Shown here: positions 26,127 through 33,938 of the stretch, one piece after another
Numbering within the stretch: position 1 is the stretch's first letter
Layout of the letters: the number at the start of each line of letters is the position of its first letter
Notes under the pieces: model-generated
What the model was told of the DNA's origin: nothing
Databases searched by the model: none
Seen by the model: the letters and a program-made list of their open reading frames with translations, nothing else
NCBI GenBank assembly: GCA_002841455.1
Contig: PGZT01000013.1
Location: 1 to 35,875 of the forward strand
DNA: 35,875 bases
From: Firmicutes bacterium HGW-Firmicutes-21
GTDB taxonomy: Bacteria; Bacillota; Clostridia; Oscillospirales; CAG-382
Direction: 5' to 3'
Program-made: the position numbers and the translations under genes

Positions 26127-28751
26127 ATGCAAAAAGAATTAAATAAAAAATACAACCCTGCCGAGTTTGAGGATAAGCTCTATTCCGAATGGCAGGAAAA
26201 GGGATATTTCTCCCCAAGCGGGGATAAAACAAAGCCGTCCTTCTCAATTGTGATGCCCCCGCCGAACATCACCGGACAGCTCCATATGGGACACGCACTC
26301 GACAACACAATGCAGGACATTCTCACCAGATATAAGCGGATGTGCGGCTTTAATTCGTTATGGCTGCCCGGTACCGACCATGCCTCCATTGCCACAGAGG
26401 CAAGGATTGTTGAGGCTATGAAAAAAGAGGGCGTAACAAAGGACGACATCGGCAGAGAAGGTTTTCTGGAGCGGGCGTGGGACTGGAACAGGGTCTACGG
26501 CGGCAGAATAATCGAGCAGCTAAAGAAGATAGGCTCGTCCTGCGACTGGAGCAGAACCCGTTTCACCTTGGACGAGGGCTGCTCGGCTGCGGTTCGCGAG
26601 GTTTTTATTAACCTATACGAGAAGGAGCTTATTTACAGGGGCATCCGTATAATTAACTGGTGTCCGCATTGCCTTACCTCTATCTCTGATACCGAGGTCG
26701 AATACGAGGACAGAGCAGGCAGCTTTTGGCATATAAAATATCCGCTTACCGATGGCAGCGGTTTTGTTTACCTTGCGACAACACGCCCCGAGACCATGCT
26801 CGGCGATACTGCGGTTGCGGTCAACCCGAAGGACGAAAGATATAAGAATTTAATAGGAAAAACGGTAACCCTTCCGTTAGTCGGCAGGATTATTCCTATT
26901 GTTGCGGATGATTATGTTGAGCCGGAGTTCGGTACAGGTGTCGTAAAAATCACACCTGCGCACGACCCCAACGACTTTGAGGTCGGAACCCGTCACAACC
27001 TGCCGCTTGAAAATATGATGACCGACGACGCTAAGATTACGGATAATTACCCTAAATATGCGGGAATGGATAGGTACGAGGCAAGGAAAGCGATAATAAA
27101 GGACCTTGAGGACGGCGGATTTTTGGTAAAGACCGAGCCGCACGAGCATAATGTGGGAACCTGCTACCGCTGCGACACAACAATAGAGCCGAGAGCGTCG
27201 TTGCAATGGTTTGTAAAAATGGAGCCGCTTGCCAAGCCCGCCATTGAAGCGGTTAAGAGCGGTGATATAAGATTTATACCGGAGCGGTTCGAGAAGAACT
27301 ATCTGCACTGGATGGAGAATATCCGTGATTGGTGCATTTCCCGTCAGTTATGGTGGGGACACCGTATTCCCGCTTTCTATTGCGACGAGTGTGAGGAGCT
27401 GCTCGTTACAAAGGAGGAAAACCCGACCTGCAAATGCTGCGGCAAGCCAATGCGTCAGGATCCCGACACGCTTGACACCTGGTTCTCCTCCGCACTCTGG
27501 CCGTTCTCGACCTTGGGCTGGCCGAACAAGACCGAGGATATGGAGAGCTTTTACCCGACAAGCGTGCTCGTTACCGCTTATGATATAATTACATTCTGGG
27601 TATCGAGAATGATTTTTTCGGGGCTTGAATATACGCGCAAAAAGCCTTTTTCGGATGTGCTTATTCACGGGCTTATCAGGGATTCTCAGGGCAGGAAAAT
27701 GTCCAAATCACTCGGAAACGGAATTGATCCGCTCGAGATTATAGAGTCCTACGGTGCGGACGCACTCCGTTTTGCTCTGACAACGGGGAACAGCCCGGGA
27801 AACGATATGCGCTTCTTCACCGAGAGAGTCGAATCGTCGAGGAATTTCGCAAACAAGCTGTGGAACGCAGCCCGTTTTATAATGATGAATATAGACGAAA
27901 CCGCTTCCTCCGACTCTATTGAAACCGCATCGCTTGAGGACGAGGACAAATGGCTGCTGTCGCTTTACAACCGTCTGATTACGGAGGTACGGGATAATAT
28001 CGACAGATACGAATTAGGCATTGCGGTTTCCAAGCTGTATGATTTTATCTGGGATATTTTCTGCGATTGGTATATCGAGCTTGTCAAGGGCAGGCTTATC
28101 GACAAGGCAAGCAAGACCAATATGTCGGCACAGAACACGCTTACCTATGTTATGTCGAACACACTTAAGCTGCTGCATCCCTTTATGCCCTTTATTACAG
28201 AGGAGATATGGCAGACTCTGCCCCACAAGGGTGAATCCATTATGATATCGGATTTCCCCGTGGGTAATAAGGAGCTTGATTTTCCTCATCAGGAGGAAAA
28301 TATGCGTGTTATTATTGATGCCGTCCGTGCAATAAGAAACCACCGTGCCGAGATGAATGTCCCTCCGTCAAGGAAGGCAAAGATATATATAAAGACGGAC
28401 AAAACCGAGTTTTTTACGGGTAAGGAGCATTTCTTTGTGCGACTTGCCTCCGCAACACAGGTTGAGCTTGCCGATAAGGTGTTTGACGACAATTCGATAC
28501 AGATAATTACCGATTCCGCCGAGATTTATATTCCGATGAGCGATATTATTGATACCGCCGCCGAAAAGCAACGGCTAACGAAGGAGCTTGAAGATACCGA
28601 GAGAGAGATTGAACGGGCGCAGAGCAAGCTGGATAATGCAGATTTCATCGGCAGAGCACCGGAAAAGGTGGTTAACGCCGAGCGGGACAAGGTGAACAGG
28701 TTCGGCATTATACGGGATAAAGTTAAGGAAGCTATTCAAAAACTGCAATAA
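26127..28751 (+). CDS. valS: valyl-tRNA synthetase
   Basis: Class I synthetase charging tRNA-Val. The 874-aa protein is complete: HIGH signature PPPNITGQLHMGHALDN near residue 46, CP1 editing domain (about 200-350) with TTRPETMLGDTA, zinc-type pairs CDEC and CKCCG near 420-440, the KMSKS loop GRKMSKSLGNG near 520, and the C-terminal coiled coil (last ~60 residues, with FIGRAPEKVV), which contacts the tRNA. It follows DUF1015 by 13 bases, with no T-box leader. Confidence 0.97.
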   Translation: MQKELNKKYNPAEFEDKLYSEWQEKGYFSPSGDKTKPSFSIVMPPPNITGQLHMGHALDNTMQDILTRYKRMCGFNSLWLPGTDHASIATEARIVEAMKKEGVTKDDIGREGFLERAWDWNRVYGGRIIEQLKKIGSSCDWSRTRFTLDEGCSAAVREVFINLYEKELIYRGIRIINWCPHCLTSISDTEVEYEDRAGSFWHIKYPLTDGSGFVYLATTRPETMLGDTAVAVNPKDERYKNLIGKTVTLPLVGRIIPIVADDYVEPEFGTGVVKITPAHDPNDFEVGTRHNLPLENMMTDDAKITDNYPKYAGMDRYEARKAIIKDLEDGGFLVKTEPHEHNVGTCYRCDTTIEPRASLQWFVKMEPLAKPAIEAVKSGDIRFIPERFEKNYLHWMENIRDWCISRQLWWGHRIPAFYCDECEELLVTKEENPTCKCCGKPMRQDPDTLDTWFSSALWPFSTLGWPNKTEDMESFYPTSVLVTAYDIITFWVSRMIFSGLEYTRKKPFSDVLIHGLIRDSQGRKMSKSLGNGIDPLEIIESYGADALRFALTTGNSPGNDMRFFTERVESSRNFANKLWNAARFIMMNIDETASSDSIETASLEDEDKWLLSLYNRLITEVRDNIDRYELGIAVSKLYDFIWDIFCDWYIELVKGRLIDKASKTNMSAQNTLTYVMSNTLKLLHPFMPFITEEIWQTLPHKGESIMISDFPVGNKELDFPHQEENMRVIIDAVRAIRNHRAEMNVPPSRKAKIYIKTDKTEFFTGKEHFFVRLASATQVELADKVFDDNSIQIITDSAEIYIPMSDIIDTAAEKQRLTKELEDTEREIERAQSKLDNADFIGRAPEKVVNAERDKVNRFGIIRDKVKEAIQKLQ

Positions 28752-28756
28752 AACAT

Positions 28757-28799
28757 TCTGCGGAGAGCGTATATGCCCTCCGCAGATTTATTTTTTTAT
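28757..28799 (+). terminator. terminator of valS, probably bidirectional
   Basis: TCTGCGGAG and CTCCGCAGA pair perfectly over 9 bp around a 12-base loop, followed by a long T-run (TTTATTTTTTTAT). It separates valS from the convergent chromate transporter genes. Confidence 0.85.
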
Positions 28800-29368
28800 C
28801 CCAATCCGAATACACTATAAAATACTCCGCCGGCGGCGCCGGCAACAGCAAGGACTAAAATAGGGTGAGCCTTGTATTTGCGAAGGATAAAAAGGCAGAC
28901 GGCGAACAAAATAACCGCAAAAAAGTTAATGTCGCTAAGGTCGGACGGGAAACCGCCTCCCCTGAAAAACGCAAGAATCAATATTGACAACCCCGCCGAT
29001 GCTATCAGCCCGACGACAGCGGGACGAAGTCCGCTCAGGATAGCCTTAAGGTAGCCGAACTTGTTATATTTAAGGTACAAATAAGCGATTACGGAGGTTA
29101 TTATAAGGGACGGGAAAATAAACCCGAAGGTAGCTATAACCGCACCGGCAGCTCCGCCCACTCTCGCTCCAACAAAGGTGGCGGCGTTAATCGCTATCGG
29201 CCCCGGAGTCATCTCCGACACGGTTACCACATCCGCAAACTCGTCGAGCGTTAGCCAGCCGTGAAGATTTACCACCTGATTCTGTATTAACGGAAGGGTA
29301 ACAAGACCGCCCCCGATAGAGAACAAACCTATTTGAAAGAAGGACCAGAAAATCTCCAGATAAATCAT
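28796..29368 (-). CDS. chromate transporter, short-chain subunit (second gene)
   Basis: A 190-aa membrane protein of the CHR family: FFQIGLFSIGGGLVTLPLIQ at the start, the conserved EMTPGPIAINAATFVG motif near residue 52, and about five or six hydrophobic segments. Short CHR proteins work as pairs, each equal to half of a full-length ChrA. Its ATG overlaps the stop of the upstream partner by 4 bases. The true substrate in anaerobes without chromate exposure is unclear; sulfate or oxyanion transport has been proposed. Confidence 0.9.
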   Translation of the reverse strand: MIYLEIFWSFFQIGLFSIGGGLVTLPLIQNQVVNLHGWLTLDEFADVVTVSEMTPGPIAINAATFVGARVGGAAGAVIATFGFIFPSLIITSVIAYLYLKYNKFGYLKAILSGLRPAVVGLIASAGLSILILAFFRGGGFPSDLSDINFFAVILFAVCLFILRKYKAHPILVLAVAGAAGGVFYSVFGLG

Positions 29369-29934
29369 TGCTTACCGACCTCCTCATCCTTTTTTGAATA
29401 CAGGAGGAAGCCGAGAAAGCCGCAAACGGGAATAATTATTATAACACTGACAGAAAAAACGGCAACGGCGACGAAAGCCGAGACGGCAATGCCTACGGAA
29501 ACGAAAGCCTTGTTTTTAAAGACCGACTGTGCCATACTGATTACAACATCGGCGATAACTGCGGCGACGCCCGCCCTCATACCCAAAAAAACGCTCTGAA
29601 CAACGGTGTTGTCACGAAATGCCTCATAACCGAAGGAAACGGTGTATAAAATTATCAACGGCGGCAGAATGGTTGCAAGCACGGTTATGGCAGCCCCGAG
29701 CGCACCCGCCAATTTAAAACCTATCAAAAAAGCTGCGTTTACAGCTATAGCTCCCGGAGAGGACTGCGCCATTGCGGTAAAGTCGATCATCTCGCTATCC
29801 TCGAGCCAACCCAGCTTGTTTACAAACTTCTTCCTCATTAACGAAACTATTACATATCCGCCACCGAAGGTAAAGGCACTGAGCTCAAAGCAGGACACAA
29901 ACAGCTTTATATAAAACTTAAAATCACGCTTCAA
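29365..29934 (-). CDS. chromate transporter, short-chain subunit (first gene)
   Basis: A 189-aa CHR half-transporter, partner of the downstream gene, with FELSAFTFGGGYVIVSLM, the MAQSSPGAIAVNAAFLIG motif near residue 52, and several membrane segments. The start appears to be TTG 29934, about nine bases after AAGGA; an ATG inside the ribosome-site region is in another frame. The two halves keep the inverted CHR pattern of an antiparallel pair. Confidence 0.88.
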   Translation of the reverse strand: MKRDFKFYIKLFVSCFELSAFTFGGGYVIVSLMRKKFVNKLGWLEDSEMIDFTAMAQSSPGAIAVNAAFLIGFKLAGALGAAITVLATILPPLIILYTVSFGYEAFRDNTVVQSVFLGMRAGVAAVIADVVISMAQSVFKNKAFVSVGIAVSAFVAVAVFSVSVIIIIPVCGFLGFLLYSKKDEEVGKQ

Positions 29935-29974
29935 TTCGATACATCCTTAACCGTTAGATTTTTTAATGATTTCC

Positions 29975-30003
29975 ATTATATCACATTTATAAACGGTTTT
30001 CTA
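29975..30003 (-). promoter_or_regulatory. possible extended -10 promoter of the chromate transporter pair
   Basis: On the minus strand TGTGATATAAT (TATAAT at 29980-29975) with an extended TGn, but the -35 at 17-base spacing is poor (TAGAAA). It is about 40 bases before the TTG start. Confidence 0.5.
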
Positions 30004-30027
30004 TATAATACGTGTAAAAAAAGAACA

Positions 30028-30051
30028 GAGCCGCCCTTGGCCGGGAGGCTC
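30028..30051 (-). terminator. terminator of the flotillin operon
   Basis: GAGCCGCCC and GGGAGGCTC pair over 9 positions with one mismatch around TTGGCC. On the minus strand it is followed after a few bases by a run of seven Ts, just past the flotillin stop at 30075; on the plus strand CTCTTTTTA follows, so it may act both ways. Confidence 0.75.
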
Positions 30052-30074
30052 CGCTCTTTTTATGAAAGGAATTA

Positions 30075-31460
30075 TCAGTCCGCCTTGGGAGCGGTAGGGA
30101 TATCGGTTCCGAGATATTCGGGCAGCTTCATACCTGCCATGTTGAATACTTCGTTCATTGGGGGGATAGACTTCATCAATCCGGACAGAAATCCTGCCGT
30201 TGCGCTCTTTCCGTCGCCGGATGCGTTTGAGTTTGTGTCCCAAACAGTAACCTTGTCTATCTTAATGTTCTTGATAGCCTCGACCTGTATCTTAACGAGG
30301 TCCTCCAGCTTATCGGCGATTAACAGCCTGATTGCGTCGTCCGATTTGCCGCCTGCCGATTCGACTATACGGGCAAAACCTTCCGCCTGCTTAGAAAGAA
30401 TCTCACGCATACCGTTTGCTTCCGCCTGCATCTTCATAAAGATAGCATCGGCATCACCGCGGGCACGCCTTCTGGTCTGCTCCGCTTCGGCTTCCGCCTG
30501 CAGCTCGAGTCTTTGCTTCTCGATTTGAACCTTAACGATAATATCGGCCTCCTGGCTTGCTTTTTCAAGCGTTGCACGGGCAATCTCGGCAGCCTTCTGT
30601 GCGGCATAGGATTCCTCCAGCGCCTTTGCGGCTTGAATATTCTCGGCTGCGGTCGCACGCTTGAGTGCCTCCGCCTCTCGTTCGCGGTGGATCGCTTCCG
30701 ACTCGGCAATTTTTACTCTTGCCTCGTTTTCACCCTTAACCGCTTCGGAGTTTGCCATGGAAACGCTTACTCTTTGGTCTCGTTCTGCGTTTGCTGAACC
30801 TATTGCACCGGCACGGTCCGCCTGAGCAACCGAGACCTTTGCATCGTTGATAGCCTTGGAAGCAGCCTCACGACCGAGAGCCACAATGTATCCGCTTTCG
30901 TCGTTAATATCGGTAACATTAACATTTATCAAGCGAAGACCGATTTTTTTAAGCTCGGTTTCGACATTGCCGGATACCGCATCAAGGAACTTGTCACGGT
31001 CGGTATTGATTTCCTCAATATCCATGGTTGCGATTATTAAACGCAGCTGACCGAATATAATATCCTCGGCGAGCTTCTGAATCTCTTCCATTCTTAAGCC
31101 GAGCAAACGCTCTGCCGCATTCTGCATTATACCGTTCTCGGTAGATATACCAACTGTAAATCGGGAGGGAACATCGATACGGATGTTCTGTCGGGAAAGT
31201 GCGCTTTTCAAGTCAACACTTATAGAAATTGGTGTCAGGTCAAGGTATTCATATGCTTGGAAAACCGGCCATATAAAGGAAGCACCGCCGTGGATACATT
31301 TTGCGCTTCTCTGTGTGCCGTCGTTATTACTGCCTACTTTACCGTAGATGACCATAACCTGATCCGAGGGACATTTTTTATACCTCGAGAGTGCGGTAAT
31401 TACGATGATAAAAGCCACTAATACCGCAACGGTTACCAGCCCGATGATGATAGGGTCCAT
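30075..31460 (-). CDS. flotillin-like SPFH-domain membrane protein
   Basis: A 461-aa flotillin of the FloT/YuaG/YqiK type, a scaffold of membrane microdomains. It has one N-terminal hydrophobic segment (about 4-24), an SPFH/PHB domain (about 30-200, with RFTVGISTEN and NVNVTDINDESGY), and a long Ala/Glu-rich region (about 210-370, many EAEA/AEAE repeats) predicted to form coiled coil. The C-terminal tail is Gly/Ser-rich then hydrophobic. AAAAGGAG precedes the ATG. Upstream in the same operon are a truncated copy of it and an NfeD-like gene, matching the yuaF-floT arrangement. Confidence 0.93.
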   Translation of the reverse strand: MDPIIIGLVTVAVLVAFIIVITALSRYKKCPSDQVMVIYGKVGSNNDGTQRSAKCIHGGASFIWPVFQAYEYLDLTPISISVDLKSALSRQNIRIDVPSRFTVGISTENGIMQNAAERLLGLRMEEIQKLAEDIIFGQLRLIIATMDIEEINTDRDKFLDAVSGNVETELKKIGLRLINVNVTDINDESGYIVALGREAASKAINDAKVSVAQADRAGAIGSANAERDQRVSVSMANSEAVKGENEARVKIAESEAIHREREAEALKRATAAENIQAAKALEESYAAQKAAEIARATLEKASQEADIIVKVQIEKQRLELQAEAEAEQTRRRARGDADAIFMKMQAEANGMREILSKQAEGFARIVESAGGKSDDAIRLLIADKLEDLVKIQVEAIKNIKIDKVTVWDTNSNASGDGKSATAGFLSGLMKSIPPMNEVFNMAGMKLPEYLGTDIPTAPKAD

Positions 31461-31529
31461 TGTTTTTCTCCTTTTTTAATATAATATAATTTTGGGTTAC
31501 TTTTTTACATGCTCGGTGATACACTCCGG

Positions 31530-32093
31530 TTATTGATAATCGCTAATGTTTGCATTTATCAGGTGTAGCCCGATCTTTTTTAGCTCGGTTTCGACATTGC
31601 CGGAAACCGCACCAAGGAACTTGTCACGGTCGCTGTTGATTTCCTCAATGTCCATGGTTGCGATAATTAAACGCAGCTGACCGAATATAATATCCTCGGC
31701 GAGCTTTTGAACCTCTTCCATTCTTAATCCGAGTAAACGCTCTGCGGCGTTCTGCATAACTCCGTTCTCGGTTGATATACCTACGGTAAAACGGGAGGGA
31801 ATTTCAATAAGAATGTCCTGTCGGGAGAGTACGCTTTTTAGGTCAATGTTTACCGAAATTGGTGTCAGGTCAAGGAATTCGTACGCTTGAAAAATCGGCC
31901 ATACAAAGCAAGCACCGCCGTGGATACACATTACGCTTCTCCGCGTGCCGTCTGGGTTTACACCTACACTTCCATAAATGACCATTATCTTATCCGAGGG
32001 ACATTTCTTATACCTCGAAAGAGCGAAAATCATCATGATAAGAATTACCAATACCATAACGGCTACCAGCCCGATGATGATAGGGTCTAACAT
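31530..32093 (-). pseudogene. half-flotillin: N-terminal duplicate of the downstream flotillin
   Basis: A 187-aa ORF roughly four-fifths identical by eye to residues 1-186 of the 461-aa flotillin, keeping the membrane segment and most of the SPFH domain but none of the coiled coil. It ends in ISDYQ then TAA, where the intact copy reads VTDINDESGY; dropping one T restores a DIN reading for a few codons, so a frameshift sits at the break. The stretch after its stop resembles the 3' end of nfeD plus the nfeD-flotillin spacer, which shows a tandem duplication. Many differences from the full gene are synonymous, so it may still be translated as a short SPFH protein rather than be dead. The ribosome site GCGGAGG is intact. 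Confidence 0.75.
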
Positions 32094-32129
32094 TGTTTTC
32101 CTCCGCTTTAATAAAATATATTTTGCGGG

Positions 32130-32708
32130 TTACTTTTTAACACGCTCGACAACCAACAAACCGGTCTCGTCGGTTGATACTACTCTGACTGCCTCGCCTG
32201 TCTTTAAGGTTTCGGCTTCGTTGGTTATGGCTCTTACCTCCGAGTAAGTGCCCTGAATTATAACGGTTATCTTCCCGTTACCCTTGGCGTTGCCGGGGAT
32301 TGGAATATACACTTGCCCGACCTTACCGATTGCATTTGCCAAATCAATATTTCCCGAGGACTGTAAGGACATCATAAGCTTAAAAACATATGCTACTCCC
32401 ACGAGTGCGGCAAGTCCGCACAGGGTTGCTAAGAAGATTGCGAGTACACTGTTCATATCGGAGCCTGTAAGAGCCATTCCGCTCCAGCCGCCTATACAAA
32501 GGAATGCCATGATACCTTTTACCGAGAACAATGCCAGCCCGTCGTCGCCGAATCCGTCCCCAATACCGTCTCCGTCAACATCGGTTTCGCCGTCACCAAT
32601 GCCGAACAGCAGCAATATGGTCTGCAGAATAAGAACCAATGTTGAGGGAATAGCGATTAAACAAAAAATCTGCTGCAGAGAATTTAGTTGGTTGAACCAT
32701 TCAATCAC
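32130..32708 (-). CDS. NfeD/YuaF-like membrane protein
   Basis: A 192-aa membrane protein with hydrophobic segments at about 13-37, 62-82 and 87-112, an acidic Gly/Asp-rich loop (GDGETDVDGDGIGDGFGDD, about 38-56), and a C-terminal OB-like NfeD domain (about 120-192, with IGKVGQVYIP and GEAVRVVSTD). NfeD-like proteins are encoded with flotillins, as here, and are thought to act with them in membrane domains; YuaF of Bacillus is the closest model. It lies 15 bases downstream of the DUF1836 gene. Confidence 0.88.
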   Translation of the reverse strand: MIEWFNQLNSLQQIFCLIAIPSTLVLILQTILLLFGIGDGETDVDGDGIGDGFGDDGLALFSVKGIMAFLCIGGWSGMALTGSDMNSVLAIFLATLCGLAALVGVAYVFKLMMSLQSSGNIDLANAIGKVGQVYIPIPGNAKGNGKITVIIQGTYSEVRAITNEAETLKTGEAVRVVSTDETGLLVVERVKK

Positions 32709-32722
32709 ATGTCATCCCCCCT

Positions 32723-33307
32723 TTATAATTTTCCGAACAGCTCTTCGGTGTAGGTTGTGATCAAAGTCGAATAATAGGACAATACAATAATTTGCAATGC
32801 TTTTCTAAGCCTTTTTGCGGCTCCGGCAACGGGCTCGTTATAATCTTGCGTGCATTCTTCAATGTGCTTTTTAAGCGAGCCTACCGCAAGGCTCGTGTCG
32901 TCTCCGCTGCTGTCCGCCATCCTGTCGATAATGCGGGTGATATAATCGTACAGAACAGACTCGGGGATAATATCATCCTCCCGATTGTTGGGGTTTCCGT
33001 TGATATACTTGAGCAGAAAATCAATTCGTTCAAGCTGGGTGTTTTTACGCAGCATATTGATAATCAAAATGCGTGCGAGCTGATCCTTGGAGTAGCGTTT
33101 ATTGGTCGGCTTGCAGATCCAGCTCCGTTTAACCCAGTTCTGTAGGGTTGAACTGTCCGTCCCTGCGATTTCCCTCACCTGCGAAAGCATTATACCGTCG
33201 GTTATAAAGAAAATCTTGTCAAGAAACTCCATTCCGTCCGCATCACCCATAGCCTTCTTCTCGAGAATAGTGCCCGGAATCATATTGTTCGTTATACCTG
33301 CGTTCAA
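32723..33307 (-). CDS. DUF1836 domain protein, putative HTH regulator
   Basis: A 194-aa protein with the DUF1836 pattern: ITDGIMLSQVREIAGTDSSTLQNWVKR, then RYSKDQLARILIINMLRK, resembling a MerR-like helix-turn-helix (residues about 35-90), followed by a mostly helical region. The start is TTG 33307, 12 bases after GGAAAGGAG; ATG at residue 9 is an alternative. It heads the nfeD-flotillin operon, so it may regulate it, or sense envelope state. No ligand domain is recognised. Confidence 0.82.
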   Translation of the reverse strand: MNAGITNNMIPGTILEKKAMGDADGMEFLDKIFFITDGIMLSQVREIAGTDSSTLQNWVKRSWICKPTNKRYSKDQLARILIINMLRKNTQLERIDFLLKYINGNPNNREDDIIPESVLYDYITRIIDRMADSSGDDTSLAVGSLKKHIEECTQDYNEPVAGAAKRLRKALQIIVLSYYSTLITTYTEELFGKL

Positions 33308-33342
33308 AGAATCATCAAGCTCCTTTCCTTAACGGTTGCCTT

Positions 33343-33371
33343 ATTATATCACGCAGTCAAGTGATTGTCAA
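33343..33371 (-). promoter_or_regulatory. strong promoter of the DUF1836-nfeD-flotillin operon
   Basis: On the minus strand TTGACA (33371-33366), 17 bases, TATAAT (33348-33343) with an extended TGA before it. Both boxes are perfect consensus. Confidence 0.88.
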
Positions 33372-33431
33372 TAGCGTTCGTAAAAATAATTAAAAAAATC
33401 TTTTGACCGAGTTACAAAGCATTGTTTGGTG

Positions 33432-33460
33432 TTGTAAAGCTGTGTATTTAATGATATAAT
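33432..33460 (+). promoter_or_regulatory. promoter of the small DUF2007-like gene
   Basis: TTGTAA (33432-33437), 17 bases, TATAAT (33455-33460) with an extended TGA. It is divergent from the DUF1836 promoter in the same gap. Confidence 0.75.
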
Positions 33461-33501
33461 AAAATATACAAATAAATATTTAAAATTGAGGAGGTTTGGG
33501 A

Positions 33502-33798
33502 ATGGCGGACGAAAAAAAAGATATTGTACTATTGGTAACGGCGTTGAGCGATACCGAGGAAATGATTTTTGAGGGAATTCTTATACAAAATAACATTGCG
33601 TATCTAAAGAAGAAGAAGGAAAGCGGCGAGGTTACGGGTATAATAATGGGGTTCTCTATCTTCGGCACAAACTTTTATGTCGAAAAAGAGCGTTACGAGG
33701 AGGCGGCCGAGCTTTTAGAGGCATATGCGCAAGCCGTGGAGGATGATTTCAACGCCGATGACAGCGATGAGGATTTTGAAGAAACGGAAGACAGCTAA
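33502..33798 (+). CDS. small DUF2007-like protein (putative signal-transducing protein)
   Basis: A 98-aa acidic protein: a beta-alpha-beta core (IVLLVTALSDTEEMIFEGIL, then FGTNFYVEKERYEEAAELLEAY) of the DUF2007 type, which resembles a ferredoxin-like/ACT fold, followed by an Asp/Glu-rich tail. The track start TTG 33496 lies in the spacer; ATG 33502 is 7 bases from GAGGAGG and is preferred. It is monocistronic, with its own promoter and terminator. Family assignment is moderate and the function is unknown. Confidence 0.7.
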   Translation: MADEKKDIVLLVTALSDTEEMIFEGILIQNNIAYLKKKKESGEVTGIIMGFSIFGTNFYVEKERYEEAAELLEAYAQAVEDDFNADDSDEDFEETEDS

Positions 33799-33812
33799 TA
33801 ACAAATACCGTA

Positions 33813-33846
33813 AAGACCGTAGATGACAAAAATCTGCGGTCTTTTA
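33813..33846 (+). terminator. terminator of the DUF2007-like gene
   Basis: AAGACCGTAGAT and ATCTGCGGTCTT pair over 12 positions with one wobble, followed by TTTT. Confidence 0.85.
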
Positions 33847-33938
33847 TATTATTATCAGATAAAAAATTATTAGCATGAAACAAAACAGTGAAAAATTACC
33901 ACTATTGTATTAGAGAATAAATGCAGGAGTTGATTTGT

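Noticed and set aside
31530-31560. Copy of the CCGGAGTG hairpin at the half-flotillin stop
   Set aside because: CCGGAGTG appears just after the stop but without the GTGTT continuation or a matching arm, so it is more likely coincidence than insertion of that repeat.
33308-33330. RF2-like recoding site (CTTTGA after AAGGAG) before the DUF1836 gene
   Set aside because: An ATG ATT CTT TGA mini-frame exists after AAGGAG, but a +1 shift does not enter the DUF1836 frame, so it is probably chance.
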